Origin: Halarcobacter sp.
GTDB lineage: Bacteria; Campylobacterota; Campylobacteria; Campylobacterales; Arcobacteraceae
DNA: 64,000 nucleotides
Assembly: GCA_030145305.1 (NCBI GenBank)
Contig: JAQYVX010000002.1
Span: forward strand, 327,270-391,269
Reading direction: 5' to 3'
The translations under genes were made by a program, and so were the position numbers. Below are positions 53,500 to 64,000 of the stretch, piece by piece (the first letter of the stretch is position 1; each line of letters opens with the position of its first letter). The notes beneath the pieces were generated by a model, which worked only from the letters and a program-made list of their open reading frames with translations, was not told the origin of the DNA and did not search any database.

Positions 53500-54918
53500 C
53501 TATTTTAAATTTTTTAGAAATTCTAGAGTCATTCTAACTCCAGCTCCACTTCCACCACAAGGATTATATCCCCATGCTTTTTCAACATAAGCAGGACCTG
53601 CTATATCAAAATGAATCCATTTTTCTTTATTTTCATCATATATGAAATTATCTAAAAACATTCCAGCTGTAATTGCTCCACCATATCTTGTGCTTGCAAT
53701 GTTACTTATATCTGCAATTTCTGATTTTATTGTTTTTTTAAGGTATCTATTAAAAGGAAGAGAAGCTGCATATTCTCCAGAAGCTATAGCTTTTGAAACT
53801 ACTTCTTCTTTTAGTTTTTCATTATTTCCCATAATTCCAGTTGTATATTCCCCAACGCCAACAACACAAGCTCCTGTTAAAGTAGCATAATCAAAAATAT
53901 AATCAATATCTTTTATCTCATCTTGTGCATAACATAAACAATCAGCTAAAACTAATCTTCCCTCAGCATCTGTATTTCTTACTTCAATAGTTTTACCATT
54001 CTTAGCTTTTAATACATCATCAGGCTTAAAGGCATCTCCGCCTATCATATTTTCAACTGCGCCTACTATTCCATGAACTTCAATATCAAGTCCTAATTTT
54101 GAGATTACACTCATAATTCCTAAAACAGCACAACCACCACTTTTATCACTTTTCATTGTTACCATAAAATCAGCTGGTTTCAAAGATAAACCACCTGAAT
54201 CATAAGTTAAACCTTTTCCAATTAATACAATCTTTTTCTTTGCATTTTTTGGTTTGTATGTTAAATGTATAAGCTTTGATTCATGAATTGAAGCACGACC
54301 AACGCTATTCATAGAGTTCATTCCTTGTTCTTCTAAATAATCTTCTCCATAAACTACATATTTAAGATTTGATTTCTTTGCAATCTTTTTTGCTTCTTTA
54401 GCCATAACTTTTGGATAAAAATCAGCTGGAATTGTATTTACCATATCTCTAGTTTTATTAACTGCTTTTGCTATTTCAATTGATTCTTTGAAAGTTTTTT
54501 CTAAATCTTTACTTACTTCTTCTAAACAAATATTTAATTTTTGTTTTATTTTTTTAGCTTTTTTTGACTTATATTTATCAAAAGTATATGAACCTAAACT
54601 AGCTCCTTCAACTAAAGCTTTTAGATTTTGTTTTAAAATTATTTCGTCTGCTTTAATCATTGCACTTTTAAATTTTGTAGAATTAAATTTTTTAATTGCA
54701 GTGGCAATTGCAATTGCAATTCCATCATAATCATTACTTTCACATCCTACAAATATTTTTTTTGATTCAGATAAAAAAATAACTGATTCATCTTTTGCAT
54801 TAAAATTTAAATTCTCTAATATCTCTTTTTCATTTAAACCTTCAATTGAATTTACGATTAAAATTTCAATGTCTGAGTTTACTTCACTTATCTTTTTTTC
54901 TAATAAATTAATTTTCAA
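53500..54918 (-). CDS. pepA: Leucyl aminopeptidase
   Basis: A 472-residue M17 peptidase with two metal ions. Signature residues: VLIGKGLTYDSGGLSLKPA, KSDKSGGCAVLG and NTDAEGRLVLADCL (metal ligands and catalytic Arg). It processes peptides; in E. coli it also binds DNA in Xer recombination. It abuts dedA with no gap. Confidence 0.96.
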   Translation of the reverse strand: MKINLLEKKISEVNSDIEILIVNSIEGLNEKEILENLNFNAKDESVIFLSESKKIFVGCESNDYDGIAIAIATAIKKFNSTKFKSAMIKADEIILKQNLKALVEGASLGSYTFDKYKSKKAKKIKQKLNICLEEVSKDLEKTFKESIEIAKAVNKTRDMVNTIPADFYPKVMAKEAKKIAKKSNLKYVVYGEDYLEEQGMNSMNSVGRASIHESKLIHLTYKPKNAKKKIVLIGKGLTYDSGGLSLKPADFMVTMKSDKSGGCAVLGIMSVISKLGLDIEVHGIVGAVENMIGGDAFKPDDVLKAKNGKTIEVRNTDAEGRLVLADCLCYAQDEIKDIDYIFDYATLTGACVVGVGEYTTGIMGNNEKLKEEVVSKAIASGEYAASLPFNRYLKKTIKSEIADISNIASTRYGGAITAGMFLDNFIYDENKEKWIHFDIAGPAYVEKAWGYNPCGGSGAGVRMTLEFLKNLK

Positions 54919-55593
54919 TTATTTCTCCTTTTTTTTCGTAACTTTATAAAAATAATAAATTACACTACCTAATATTGTCAAAGCAAATGGTGCGGCATAA
55001 TACCAATGCTCTTTTATCCATTTTAAAACAACTAAAATCTCTTCACCAAAATACCAAGCAGGAACAATAGTAATTGCAGCCCAGCACCAAGCGGAAATAA
55101 GATTTATAATTGCAAACATTTTAGCATTATATCTAGTAAGCCCAATAGAGATTGGAATAATTGTTCTCATTCCATACATATATCTTTGTGCAAAAATTAT
55201 AGGCCATCCATATTTTACAAGTAATAAATGTGCTAGAGCAAACTTTCTTCTTTGTCCTTTGAAATTTTTATGCACATAAGATTTATTAAATCTACCTATA
55301 TAAAAATAAATTTGATCACCCGTAAAACCACCTAATCCAGCAATAAAAATAGCAATATATAAATTCATATTGCCAGTATGAGATAATAATCCAGCCATTA
55401 TTAAACCAGCTTCACCTTCTAGAATACTCCAAGCAAATAAAATTATATATCCGTAAGTTTTTAAAAGATATACAAATTTATTTTCTATTCCTTCTACAGG
55501 AGAGATATAAAGATTATAACTCAGAAAAATAATAAATGTGATAACAACAATAAAAAGAATTTTTCCTGAGTTATTTTGTAGTTTTTTTATCAT
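54919..55593 (-). CDS. DedA family membrane protein
   Basis: A 224-residue protein with five or six membrane segments and the DedA/SNARE-associated motif (FIAGLGGFTGDQIYFYIGRF, YKWPIIFAQRYMYGMRT-like GWPIIFAQRYMYGMRTIIPI). Members act as lipid scramblases or flippases, for example of undecaprenyl phosphate. Its stop meets the pepA start. Confidence 0.9.
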   Translation of the reverse strand: MIKKLQNNSGKILFIVVITFIIFLSYNLYISPVEGIENKFVYLLKTYGYIILFAWSILEGEAGLIMAGLLSHTGNMNLYIAIFIAGLGGFTGDQIYFYIGRFNKSYVHKNFKGQRRKFALAHLLLVKYGWPIIFAQRYMYGMRTIIPISIGLTRYNAKMFAIINLISAWCWAAITIVPAWYFGEEILVVLKWIKEHWYYAAPFALTILGSVIYYFYKVTKKKEK

Positions 55594-55601
55594 AAAAACT
55601 C

Positions 55602-56825
55602 CTAATCAAAATGCAAAAGGTCTTTTGCCTGCACCATATCTTTATCACCTCGTCCTGAAAGGTTAATAATTATTGTTTTACCTTTAAACATATCTTTTGC
55701 CTTTTTTAAATAAGCAACCGCATGGGCGCTTTCAAAAGCAGGAATAATTCCCTCTTTTTGAGATAACCATACAAAAGAGTCCATAGCTTCATCATCTGTT
55801 ATAGAATCATATTGAACACTTTTATTATCTTTATGAAAAGAGTGTTCAGGCCCAATTCCAGGATAATCAAGCCCTGCACTAATTGAATGTGCTTCTAAAA
55901 CTTGTCCATCTTCATCTTGCAATAAATAAGAACATTGTCCATGCAATATTCCAGGACTACCTTTTTCCAAAGAACAACCATGTTTATCTGTATCAAGCCC
56001 TAAACCACCAGCTTCAATTCCAATACAAGTAACTTCATCGTCTTCTAAAAAATGTGAAAACATTCCAATTGCATTTGAACCGCCACCAATACAAGCAATA
56101 ACATAATCAGGTAATCTATTCTCTTTTTCTAATATTTGTCTTCTTGATTCCCATCCTATTACTGATTGAAAATCTCTAACCATCATTGGATAAGGATGAG
56201 GACCTGCTACTGTTCCAATTATATAAAAAGTATCACGTGCATTTGTAACCCAATATCTAATAGCATCATTCATAGCATCTTTTAATGTTTTACTTCCACT
56301 TTCAACAGATACTACTTTAGCACCTAGCAATCTCATTCTAAATACATTCAATTCTTGACGTGCAACATCTTTTGCACCCATAAAAACTGTACATTCTAAT
56401 CCCATAAGTGCAGCAATAGTTGCAGTTGCAACACCATGTTGTCCAGCTCCTGTTTCAGCAATTACTTTTGTCTTTCCAAGTTTTTTTGCAAGTAAGCCTT
56501 GAGCTATTACATTATTTACTTTATGAGCTCCCGTATGATTTAAATCTTCTCGTTTTAAATATACTTTTGCTCCAATTTCTGCACTTATATTTTTGGCTAA
56601 ATAAAGTGGTTGTTCTCGTCCTACATAATCTTTTAGTAAGTCATTAACTTCAGTCCAGAACTCTTCATCAAATCTATATTTTTTGTATTCTAATTCTAAT
56701 TCTTTTAAAATTGGCATCAAAGTTTCAGGAACATATCGTCCTCCAAACTCTCCAAAATGTCCATTCTCATCTGGATCAAATTTTGACGCTTTTGGTATAT
56801 AAATATTGTTTTTTATTGTTTTCAT
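55602..56825 (-). CDS. trpB: Tryptophan synthase beta chain
   Basis: A 407-residue PLP enzyme that joins indole and serine. The PLP lysine lies in [15 protein letters not shown], the phosphate loop is [12 protein letters not shown], and the C terminus has LSGRGDKDM. It lies away from trpA and from other trp genes in this window. The full N terminus matches the TrpB1 type. Confidence 0.95.
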   Translation of the reverse strand: MKTIKNNIYIPKASKFDPDENGHFGEFGGRYVPETLMPILKELELEYKKYRFDEEFWTEVNDLLKDYVGREQPLYLAKNISAEIGAKVYLKREDLNHTGAHKVNNVIAQGLLAKKLGKTKVIAETGAGQHGVATATIAALMGLECTVFMGAKDVARQELNVFRMRLLGAKVVSVESGSKTLKDAMNDAIRYWVTNARDTFYIIGTVAGPHPYPMMVRDFQSVIGWESRRQILEKENRLPDYVIACIGGGSNAIGMFSHFLEDDEVTCIGIEAGGLGLDTDKHGCSLEKGSPGILHGQCSYLLQDEDGQVLEAHSISAGLDYPGIGPEHSFHKDNKSVQYDSITDDEAMDSFVWLSQKEGIIPAFESAHAVAYLKKAKDMFKGKTIIINLSGRGDKDMVQAKDLLHFD

Positions 56826-56840
56826 TATCTACTTCTTTTT

Positions 56841-57389
56841 TTATATTTCTAGTATTGAATAAATGCTTGCATGTTCTTTTAATTTTTTATCACCTTCTAA
56901 AAATGTAAGATTTATTAAAAAACAAACTTCAATTAAATCTGCTCCAATATGTTTTATTAACTTTGCAGACGCATTAGCTGTGCCACCCGTTGCAATTAAA
57001 TCATCTATTAATAAAACTCTTGCATTCTTCTTTGGAAATGCATCTAGGTGAATTTCAACTTCATCAAATCCATATTCTAATTCGTACTTCTCACATACTG
57101 TGGTACTAGGAAGTTTACCTTTTTTTCTAACTGGGACAAAACCTATTTTAAGCCTATCAGCAAGTGCTGCTCCAAAAATAAATCCTCTTGAATCAATTCC
57201 AGCAATATAGTCTAAATCATAAGATTCATATCTTTGTTCTAAATGATTCATTAGTACTTGAAAAGCTTCTTTATTGTTTAGTAAAGTAGTAATATCTTTA
57301 AAAACAACGCCTTCTTTAGGGAAGTCTTCTATATCTCTAATTGAATCGTAAATAATCTTTTTATCTTCTTGGCTTAAATTCATTTGCAT
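56841..57389 (-). CDS. apt: Adenine phosphoribosyltransferase
   Basis: A 182-residue purine-salvage enzyme. It shows [41 protein letters not shown] and the PRPP-binding motif [16 protein letters not shown]. In Campylobacter apt also lies near dedA and pepA. Confidence 0.95.
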   Translation of the reverse strand: MQMNLSQEDKKIIYDSIRDIEDFPKEGVVFKDITTLLNNKEAFQVLMNHLEQRYESYDLDYIAGIDSRGFIFGAALADRLKIGFVPVRKKGKLPSTTVCEKYELEYGFDEVEIHLDAFPKKNARVLLIDDLIATGGTANASAKLIKHIGADLIEVCFLINLTFLEGDKKLKEHASIYSILEI

Positions 57390-57491
57390 TCCTATAAATA
57401 TTTTAATATTTTTGTAAAGGACAATTATTCTATCTAAAAAACTATTATGATTATCTAATACAAACTAGCATCTTAAAAAGTTTAATTTTAA

Positions 57492-58016
57492 CTACTCTTT
57501 TATTATCTCTTCTATATTTTTTATGCTATTACAAATATAATCGGCCTTTGATTTATTAGTATCAAAGATATGTCCAGATTTTACTTGAATTGTATTTTTT
57601 ATATTTGCATTTTTTGCACACAAAATATCAGAAGATTTATCCCCAATAAGCCATGATTTTTCTAAATCAATTAAATGCTTTTGTAAAATATTATTTATCA
57701 TTCCAATTTTTGGTTTCCGGCAAGCACAATTATCATTTGGGCCATGAGGACAAAGTTCAACTTGAGAGATTTTTATACTGTTTTTTTCAAACTCATTTAG
57801 CATCCAAGAAGTTAATTTATTAAAGTCTTCTATTGTGTAGTAATTTCTAGCAATGCCTGATTGATTAGTAATTATAAAAAGTTTGTAACCTAAATTTTGT
57901 AAATATTTTAAAGAAGAAAAAAGACCATCCACAAATTCAAAATCCTCTATTTTATATAAATAGTCTTTTTCAATATTTATAACACCATCTCTATCCAAAA
58001 AAATTGCTTTTTGCAT
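57492..58016 (-). CDS. gmhB: D-glycero-beta-D-manno-heptose-1,7-bisphosphate 7-phosphatase
   Basis: A 174-residue HAD phosphatase. The nucleophile is in IFLDRDGVINIE, the zinc-binding loop is CPHGPNDNCACRKPK and the metal site is LIGDKSSDILCA. It acts after RfaE1 in ADP-heptose synthesis for lipopolysaccharide or lipooligosaccharide. Confidence 0.92.
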   Translation of the reverse strand: MQKAIFLDRDGVINIEKDYLYKIEDFEFVDGLFSSLKYLQNLGYKLFIITNQSGIARNYYTIEDFNKLTSWMLNEFEKNSIKISQVELCPHGPNDNCACRKPKIGMINNILQKHLIDLEKSWLIGDKSSDILCAKNANIKNTIQVKSGHIFDTNKSKADYICNSIKNIEEIIKE

Positions 58017-58067
58017 TTATAAAACCTTTTTAATTTTATAAAGACATTTTAGCTAAATGAAGTAAAA

Positions 58068-58466
58068 TTAAATTAAATCAATAGTTTGTGAACTTCCTAT
58101 TAATTCATATAATGCTTTACAAACACTTTTTGTATTATCAGAATCAACACTTATTAGAATAGTATCTTCATCAGTAATTTCCAAAGTAAGGCAAGTTTCT
58201 CCACCATCTTTAAAAGTCATTATTTTTGTATCCATACCTTCCCAATTTATTTTATTTAAAGTAACTGCATCAGAAATTTTTTCTATTTCTCTATTTATTA
58301 AATAATAACTTTGTATTGAAGTTGTAGTAGTTACAATATCTCTTTGAATTGTACTAGTCATTGCAGAGTTTCTAGTGTCCATATATTTTGGTACAGCAAA
58401 AGATGCAATAATACCAATTACAACAATTGCAAAAATAAGCTCCAGAAGAGAAAAGGCTTTTTTCAT
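58068..58466 (-). CDS. Type IV pilin-like protein (prepilin N terminus)
   Basis: A 132-residue protein beginning KKAFSLLELIFAIVVIGIIA, the class III prepilin signal with cleavage before Phe and a hydrophobic helix carrying the conserved Glu. The globular part is small with two cysteines. It may be a pseudopilin of a secretion or uptake machine. No other pilus genes are next to it. Confidence 0.85.
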   Translation of the reverse strand: MKKAFSLLELIFAIVVIGIIASFAVPKYMDTRNSAMTSTIQRDIVTTTTSIQSYYLINREIEKISDAVTLNKINWEGMDTKIMTFKDGGETCLTLEITDEDTILISVDSDNTKSVCKALYELIGSSQTIDLI

Positions 58467-58560
58467 AATATAATCCTTTAAGAATAACTTAAAGGATTAT
58501 AACTATTCTATCGTTAAGTATAACTAAAAATATTATCTATTAATGTTTTTTATAATTATT

Positions 58561-60000
58561 TTATAAAATATTTGGAACATCAATTTGAGTCTCTTTTGTA
58601 TTATCTGAAACAGATTCAAAGACAACTTCAATTGGAGCATCATTAGAATTTTCTTTATCAATAAATCTAGTAAGCTGTTTTTGAAAGTCTAATTTCACAG
58701 TTCCTATTGGTCCATTTCTTTGTTTACCAATAATTATTTCTGCTTCTTCAACTGCTTTATTAACAAAAGTTGATTTATACTCTTCTCCTTTATCTTTTGC
58801 TTCTTTTTCTTTTCGTGCTTCATCTCTTTCTTTATAAACATCATCTCTATAAACAAACATAATAATATCAGCATCTTGCTCAATTGCACCAGACTCTCTT
58901 AAGTCACTTAGCATTGGACGCTTATCAGGTCTACTTTCAACTCCCCTATTTAGCTGAGAAAGTGCAATAATTGGTATTTTCATCTCCCTAGCTAACATTT
59001 TAAGACCCCTTGAAATATCTGAAACTTCTTGATGTCTATCTTTGTTTCCAGTTCCTTGCATAAGTTGAAGGTAATCAATAATTACCATAGAAATTTTATT
59101 ATCTTCATTTTGAGCAATTTTTCTAACTCTTGCTCTTAATTGATTAATATTTACAGAACCACCATCATCAACAAAAAGTTTTTTTGTATTTAAATCATCA
59201 AAAGCTGAAGTTAGATTTGACCATTGGTTATCGTCCATATCACCTTTTCTAAGGTTTTGTAAAGGGATAGAGGTTTTAGCACTAAGCATTCTTAACATAA
59301 GCTGTTCAGCTGGCATTTCAAGAGAAAATAGAATAACACCTTTCCCTGCTTCAACATTTTTTAAAGCCATATTAAGTACAAGTGCCGTTTTCCCCATTGC
59401 AGGACGTGCCGCAATTATAATTAAATCCCCTGCATTAAAACCTGTTGTTCTTTTATCTAAATCATAGAAACCTGTTGTTTCACCAATTAAGTGTTTATTC
59501 CCTAGTTTTTTCATTTTTTCAATATATAAAAGAGTTTCATTTGTAACTTCTTCCATATCTTTTAACTCAGAAGTTGCACTATCTGTTGAGATTTTATATA
59601 ATTCACCTTGAACAACATCTAAAGCATCATTAGCACTTACATTTTCTTCTAAAGAGACTTTTTTTATTGTAGTTGCAAGTGTAGTAAGCTCCCTTTTTAC
59701 AGAGCCATCTTTAATCTCTCTTACATAAGCTAAAGTATTTGTAATGGGATTTGCTGATAAAATTTCAAGTAAAATTGAGTCATCAACATCTTTTGAATTA
59801 ATTCTTCTTTTTATAAACTCTTCATCAATAGGCATATTGTCATTATGAAGTTTAATCATAACATCAAATATTTTTTGATGAGCAGGAAGATAAAAGTCTT
59901 TTGATTTTAAAACACCTAAAATATCTTCTAATTCTTCAGGGTTAAATAAAATCGAGCTAAGCACTGCTCTTTCTATATTTATACTATATACACTATCCAT
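58561..60000 (-). CDS. dnaB: Replicative DNA helicase DnaB
   Basis: A 479-residue hexameric helicase. The N-terminal DnaB domain starts with YSINIERAVLSSILFNPEEL, and the RecA-like domain has the Walker A loop ARPAMGKTALVLN and Walker B MVIIDYLQLM. No intein is seen. The C-terminal 30 residues form an acidic tail. Confidence 0.96.
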   Translation of the reverse strand: MDSVYSINIERAVLSSILFNPEELEDILGVLKSKDFYLPAHQKIFDVMIKLHNDNMPIDEEFIKRRINSKDVDDSILLEILSANPITNTLAYVREIKDGSVKRELTTLATTIKKVSLEENVSANDALDVVQGELYKISTDSATSELKDMEEVTNETLLYIEKMKKLGNKHLIGETTGFYDLDKRTTGFNAGDLIIIAARPAMGKTALVLNMALKNVEAGKGVILFSLEMPAEQLMLRMLSAKTSIPLQNLRKGDMDDNQWSNLTSAFDDLNTKKLFVDDGGSVNINQLRARVRKIAQNEDNKISMVIIDYLQLMQGTGNKDRHQEVSDISRGLKMLAREMKIPIIALSQLNRGVESRPDKRPMLSDLRESGAIEQDADIIMFVYRDDVYKERDEARKEKEAKDKGEEYKSTFVNKAVEEAEIIIGKQRNGPIGTVKLDFQKQLTRFIDKENSNDAPIEVVFESVSDNTKETQIDVPNIL

Positions 60001-60111
60001 TGATTCTCCAGTTAATTAAGGTTTTGATTGTAGCTAAATTTATTTTATAAATAAGACAAATTGAGATAAGTTAAGATAAATAAGAGCTAATAAAAAGGTG
60101 TAGAAAAGGGG

Positions 60112-61179
60112 CTAACTTTGTTTTTTAGCCTCTATTTCTACTTCTTCTAAAAATCTTTCTAGAAGTTCTTCTGTTGGAAGTTTTGCTATTGTCTCACCTT
60201 TTTTTATAATAAGTCCAACGCCTTTTCCATAAGCAATTGCAACATCAGCTGCTTTTGCTTCACCTAAAGCATTTACAACACAGCCCATAACTGAGACATT
60301 TAAAGGTGTTTTTATATGTTTTGTTCTTGCTTCAACTTCTGCAACAGCAGATACTAAATCAGCTTCAATTCTTCCACAAGTTGGGCAAGAAATTATATTT
60401 AGCCCCTCTTTAGTAAGTCCAGCATCTTTTAAAATAGCGCGCCCTACTTCTATCTCTTTTTCTAATTCTCCTGTAATAGAGATTCTCATAGTATCGCCGA
60501 TTCCATCAAGAAGTAAACTTCCTAAAGCAATTGATGATTTAATTGTTGAATGAAAAAGTGTTCCAGCTTCAGTAACTCCTAAATGAAAAGGATAATTATT
60601 CATAGGTCTTAGCATTTTATATGCTTCAACTGTTCTTTGAACATCACTAGCTTTTAAAGAAACTTTTATATCTTCAAATCCTAAATCTTCTAAAAACTTT
60701 ATATTATAATCAGCACTTTCAACCATTCCTCTTGCAGTTTGTCCATATTTATCTTCAAACTGAGACTCTAAAGAACCACAATTTACTCCAATACGAATAG
60801 GAAGATTTCTTTCTTTACAAGCTTTTACTACTTCTGCAACTCTTTCTTTATTTCCTATATTTCCAGGATTTATTCTAATACAATCAACAGATTCGGCAGC
60901 AATTAAAGCTAATCTATGATTAAAATGAATATCTGCAACTAAAGGTAAAGATGTTCGTTCTTTTATTGCTTTTAAAGCATTCGCGGCAGCCATATCAGGA
61001 ACTGCAACTCTTACAATATCTGCACCTGCAAAATGTAATAATTTTATTTGCTCTACAGTTGCTTCAATATCTGATGTTTTTGAAAATGTCATAGATTGTA
61101 CTGAAATTGGGGCATCTCCACCAATTGCAACATCACCTACGAAAATTTTTTTTGTTGGGTATCTTTTAATATTATTCAT
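60112..61179 (-). CDS. ispG: (E)-4-hydroxy-3-methylbut-2-enyl-diphosphate synthase
   Basis: A 355-residue 4Fe-4S enzyme of the methylerythritol phosphate route to isoprenoids. Ligand cysteines occur in [11 protein letters not shown] and [13 protein letters not shown]-terminal [20 protein letters not shown] is typical. Also known as GcpE. Confidence 0.96.
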   Translation of the reverse strand: MNNIKRYPTKKIFVGDVAIGGDAPISVQSMTFSKTSDIEATVEQIKLLHFAGADIVRVAVPDMAAANALKAIKERTSLPLVADIHFNHRLALIAAESVDCIRINPGNIGNKERVAEVVKACKERNLPIRIGVNCGSLESQFEDKYGQTARGMVESADYNIKFLEDLGFEDIKVSLKASDVQRTVEAYKMLRPMNNYPFHLGVTEAGTLFHSTIKSSIALGSLLLDGIGDTMRISITGELEKEIEVGRAILKDAGLTKEGLNIISCPTCGRIEADLVSAVAEVEARTKHIKTPLNVSVMGCVVNALGEAKAADVAIAYGKGVGLIIKKGETIAKLPTEELLERFLEEVEIEAKKQS

Positions 61180-61288
61180 AATCTGCGAATTTTAGCTAAA
61201 AAAGTTTAATTATTAGTAAAAGAATAAATTTATACTTCTCTTTCAATCTTCAAAAATTTCATTAAACTTTATTTTTGAAAAACTAAGA

Positions 61289-61294
61289 TATAAT
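61289..61294 (+). promoter_or_regulatory. -10 box of the cvpA-lysS transcript
   Basis: AAGATATAAT lies 28 bases before the ATG of the CvpA-like gene; AAGGA follows close to the start. Confidence 0.65.
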
Positions 61295-61321
61295 TGCGCC
61301 ATATTATATATAAGGATTTAT

Positions 61322-62110
61322 ATGCAAAATTTTACTATTTTTGATATGGTAATAGTAAGTATCACTGTCCTACTTGGATTAAAGGGACTTTTCAGAGGTT
61401 TTATAAAAGAGGTTTTTGGACTTGTAGGTATTATTGGAGGTATTTTTGTTGCTTCAAGAATGGCTGAAGAAATTGGCAAAGCTATAGCTCCACTTTTGGC
61501 TTTAGAAAATCAAGCTACAATAAAACTTATTGGATTTATCCTTGGAATTATTGGATTTTGGGCAATTGTTTACATTGCAGGTATTATTTTAAGTAAAATT
61601 TTCCAAGTAAGCGGTCTTGGAATTTTTGATAGAATTTTAGGATTTGTATTTGGAGCGGCAAAAATATTTTTAATATTCTCTGTTATTATTTATGCTTTAC
61701 ATCAAGTACAGTCATTTAAAGACTTAATGAATAAAAAAGCAGCTGGATCTATTACTTACCCTTTCTTAATTGAAACAGGTGGATATATTGTAAAACTAGA
61801 TGCTTCTGATTTTATGAAAAAAGTTGAAAAACATATGCCAAAAAATGATGTAGTAGAAGATGAAAATATGATAAAAGAAAAAACTTTTGCACAAGAAGTT
61901 AAAGAATCTGTAAATGAGATTAAAAAAACAACTGTTGAATCAGGAACAATTGTTGTTGATACTGTTAAAAAATCAGTAAATGACAATGTAGATAAAATTA
62001 CTAATCAGATTAAAGAAAGTGTAAATGAAGCATCTGAAGAAAATATAAATACAGAAGATTTAAAAAAACAAGCTAGTCAAATGGCTAAAGAAATAGAAGA
62101 AGGAAAATAA
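61322..62110 (+). CDS. CvpA family membrane protein
   Basis: A 262-residue protein with four membrane helices in the first 140 residues, starting [20 protein letters not shown] and containing [19 protein letters not shown]. The remaining half is a charged helix ([20 protein letters not shown]). CvpA proteins are involved in colicin V export or envelope homeostasis. Two bases separate it from lysS. Confidence 0.85.
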   Translation: MQNFTIFDMVIVSITVLLGLKGLFRGFIKEVFGLVGIIGGIFVASRMAEEIGKAIAPLLALENQATIKLIGFILGIIGFWAIVYIAGIILSKIFQVSGLGIFDRILGFVFGAAKIFLIFSVIIYALHQVQSFKDLMNKKAAGSITYPFLIETGGYIVKLDASDFMKKVEKHMPKNDVVEDENMIKEKTFAQEVKESVNEIKKTTVESGTIVVDTVKKSVNDNVDKITNQIKESVNEASEENINTEDLKKQASQMAKEIEEGK

Positions 62111-62112
62111 TA

Positions 62113-63633
62113 TTGTTTGAGAATAAATATATACAACAAAGAATAGAAAAAGCTAACATTTTAAGAGAAAAAGGAATTAATCCTTATGCAAATAATAGTA
62201 AAAGAAATACTAGTGTTTCAAAATTTCTAAATGTAAATAGTGATCTTTTCCAAACAGAAGAGAAAAGAGATGAAAATAGAAACTATACAGTAGCAGGAAG
62301 AATTAAATTTTTCAGACTAATGGGTAAAGCTTCTTTTCTAAAAGTAGAAGATGAAAGTGGTGTTTTACAAATTTATGTATCACGTGATAATTTACCTGAA
62401 GGTTTTTACAATGAAACTTTCAAAAAAACTATTGAAGTTGGTGATATTATTGAAGTTTCTGGTTATCCATTTATTACAGGAAAAGGTGAATTATCACTTC
62501 ATGTAAATGGTTTACAAATATTAACAAAAGCTATTTCTCCTCTTCCTGAAAAATTCCATGGAATTACAGATAAAGAGCTTAGATATAGACAAAGATATTT
62601 AGATTTAATTATGAATTCAGAAGTTAGAAAAACTTTTCATATTAGATCAAAAGTAATCTCATTAACAAGAAGATTTTTTGAAAATAAAGGTTTCTTAGAA
62701 GTTGAAACTCCTATGATGCACCCAATAGCAGGAGGAGCAAATGCAAAACCATTTACTACTCATCATAATGCTTTAGGTGTAGACAGATTCTTAAGAATTG
62801 CGCCTGAATTATATTTAAAAAGATGTATTGTTGGTGGTTTTGAAGCAGTATTTGAAATAAATAGATGCTTTAGAAATGAAGGAATGGACGCAACTCATAA
62901 TCCTGAGTTTACTTCTATCGAATTTTACTGGGCATATAAAACATACAAAGATTTAATTATTCTTACAAAAGAGTATTTTGAATATCTTTTCCAAAATTTA
63001 GATTTACCTACAGTTTTACCATATGGCGAATTAGAGATTGATTTTGAAAAGTTTACAGAAATACCATTAATTCAATCTTTAACAGATATTGGTGGAGTAC
63101 CTGCTGATATCACTGAAGATAAAGATAAAATTATTGCACATTTAAAAGCTGCAAATGTTGAAGTAAATGAAAAAATGAATCTAGGTCAACTTCAAGGTGA
63201 ACTATTTGATGAATATGTTGAAGAGAAACTTATTAATCCAACATTTATTACTGAATATCCAGTTGAAATTTCACCATTAGCTAGAAGAAATGACGAAAAA
63301 CCTCATTTAACAGATAGATTTGAATTATTTATAGCAGGAAAAGAAATTGCAAATGCATTCTCAGAACTTAATGACCCAATAGACCAATTAGCAAGATTTG
63401 AAGGTCAAATGGAAGCAAAAGAATCAGGTGGAGATGATGAAGCACATGAAATGGACGAAGATTTTGTAAATGCATTATCTTATGGAATGGCTCCAACAGC
63501 AGGACAAGGTATTGGTATTGATAGATTAGTAATGATGCTTACAAACCAACACTCAATTAGAGATGTTCTACTTTTTCCAGCAATGAAACCAGTTAAAAAT
63601 GAAATTAATCTTCATGAAGATGAAGAAGCATAA
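62113..63633 (+). CDS. lysS: Lysyl-tRNA synthetase, class II
   Basis: A 506-residue enzyme starting at TTG after AAGGAAAAT; the following residues ([20 protein letters not shown]) match the family, and no ATG is nearby. Class II motifs: motif 1 region [18 protein letters not shown], motif 2 [14 protein letters not shown], motif 3 [11 protein letters not shown]. An N-terminal OB anticodon-binding domain precedes them. Confidence 0.96.
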   Translation: MFENKYIQQRIEKANILREKGINPYANNSKRNTSVSKFLNVNSDLFQTEEKRDENRNYTVAGRIKFFRLMGKASFLKVEDESGVLQIYVSRDNLPEGFYNETFKKTIEVGDIIEVSGYPFITGKGELSLHVNGLQILTKAISPLPEKFHGITDKELRYRQRYLDLIMNSEVRKTFHIRSKVISLTRRFFENKGFLEVETPMMHPIAGGANAKPFTTHHNALGVDRFLRIAPELYLKRCIVGGFEAVFEINRCFRNEGMDATHNPEFTSIEFYWAYKTYKDLIILTKEYFEYLFQNLDLPTVLPYGELEIDFEKFTEIPLIQSLTDIGGVPADITEDKDKIIAHLKAANVEVNEKMNLGQLQGELFDEYVEEKLINPTFITEYPVEISPLARRNDEKPHLTDRFELFIAGKEIANAFSELNDPIDQLARFEGQMEAKESGGDDEAHEMDEDFVNALSYGMAPTAGQGIGIDRLVMMLTNQHSIRDVLLFPAMKPVKNEINLHEDEEA

Positions 63634-63634
63634 T

Positions 63635-63659
63635 AAAAAGTGAAAAACATTCACTTTTT
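63635..63659 (+). terminator. Terminator after lysS
   Basis: AAAAAGTGAA and TTCACTTTTT form a perfect 10-bp stem with a 5-base loop, ending in T residues. glyA starts 42 bases on, so it likely has its own promoter or partial read-through. Confidence 0.75.
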
Positions 63660-63700
63660 TAAGACAATATAAAATAAAAGAATACTCCAAGGAGAGAATA

Positions 63701-64000
63701 ATGAGTTATATAACAAATCAAAGATTAGAAGAAGCAGATAAAGAAATATTTGATCTGTGTGAAAAAGAGAAAGAGAGACAAACGAATCATTTAGAGATGA
63801 TAGCAAGTGAAAACTTCACCTCTCCAGCTGTAATGGAAACAATGGGTTCAGTTTTCACAAATAAATATGCAGAAGGTTATCCTTATAAAAGATATTATGG
63901 TGGTTGTGAATTTGCAGATAAAGCAGAACAATTAGCTATAGATAGAGCTTGTGAAATCTTTAACTGTAAATATGCAAATGTACAACCTCATGCAGGATCT
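63701..64000 (+). CDS. glyA: Serine hydroxymethyltransferase, 3' end outside window
   Basis: The first 100 residues of Gly[41 protein letters not shown] and NVQPHAGS, which lie before the PLP lysine. It interconverts serine and glycine and supplies one-carbon units. GGAGAG lies 4 bases before the ATG. In Campylobacter jejuni it also follows lysS. Confidence 0.96.
   Translation, partial: MSYITNQRLEEADKEIFDLCEKEKERQTNHLEMIASENFTSPAVMETMGSVFTNKYAEGYPYKRYYGGCEFADKAEQLAIDRACEIFNCKYANVQPHAGS

Noticed and set aside
1..64000. tRNA or rRNA genes
   Set aside because: No T-arm/acceptor pattern or rRNA stretch was recognised by eye; a tRNAscan-type search would settle it.

Overview
The window is AT-rich (by eye about 27% G+C) and its gene content and order point to a Campylobacterota bacterium of the Arcobacter group. 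Reasons: the S10/spc ribosomal block followed by secY-map-infA, the murF-hydrolase-ddl-ruvA order, an apt-dedA-pepA-ychF set as I recall it from Campylobacter, an epsilon-type RecO, a CheZ-like phosphatase, and many large sensory proteins. The species assignment is an inference; no rRNA or tRNA gene was found.

Layout. 1-930: the start of a uracil-DNA glycosylase-like gene and a small helix-turn-helix-like gene with its own promoter. 940-11541: a 23-gene minus-strand ribosomal operon (rpsJ to infA), driven by a sigma70 promoter with perfect -35 and -10 hexamers and ended by a hairpin after infA. 11.8-14.2 kb: a decayed phage-like patch with a broken S24 repressor, a membrane protein, a frameshifted DUF2971 gene and an internally deleted DNA adenine methylase. 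14.5-47.2 kb: core and lifestyle genes. These are DoxX, two flavoenzymes, a HIT protein, the murF/ddl/ruvA cluster, a chemoreceptor with a c-type haem motif next to a short CheZ-like protein, truD-thiL, superoxide reductase, a rimB-rimK-desuccinylase-like trio, a Mg/ion transport and mechanosensitive channel cluster, a hybrid histidine kinase with an HD-GYP regulator, ppnP, recO, an 800-residue protein ending in a degenerate GGDEF domain, HDOD and ychF.

47.3-52.4 kb is the most unusual part. It is a small island bounded by a 16-bp direct repeat (15/16 identical), with a truncated tyrosine-integrase remnant just inside the left repeat. Inside are an FMN riboswitch that now precedes only fragments of ribB, and an integron gene-cassette array without an integron integrase (CALIN type). 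The array is supported by an internal rule. For each of three successive cassettes, the 5' inverse core of its attC (GCCTAAC, GCATAAC, GACTAAC) is the exact reverse complement of the 7-bp core where that cassette begins (GTTAGGC, GTTATGC, GTTAGTC). The cassettes carry a trypsin-like protease, a zinc-ribbon membrane protein and a zinc-ribbon protein with an RNxxxH (HEPN-type) motif. The protease and the HEPN-like protein are defence-like candidates.

52.4-64.0 kb returns to core genes: rfaE1, pepA, dedA, trpB, apt, gmhB, a pilin-like protein, dnaB and ispG on the minus strand, then cvpA, lysS and the start of glyA on the plus strand. The island sits between rfaE1/pepA and ychF, so it probably interrupts an ancestral cluster.
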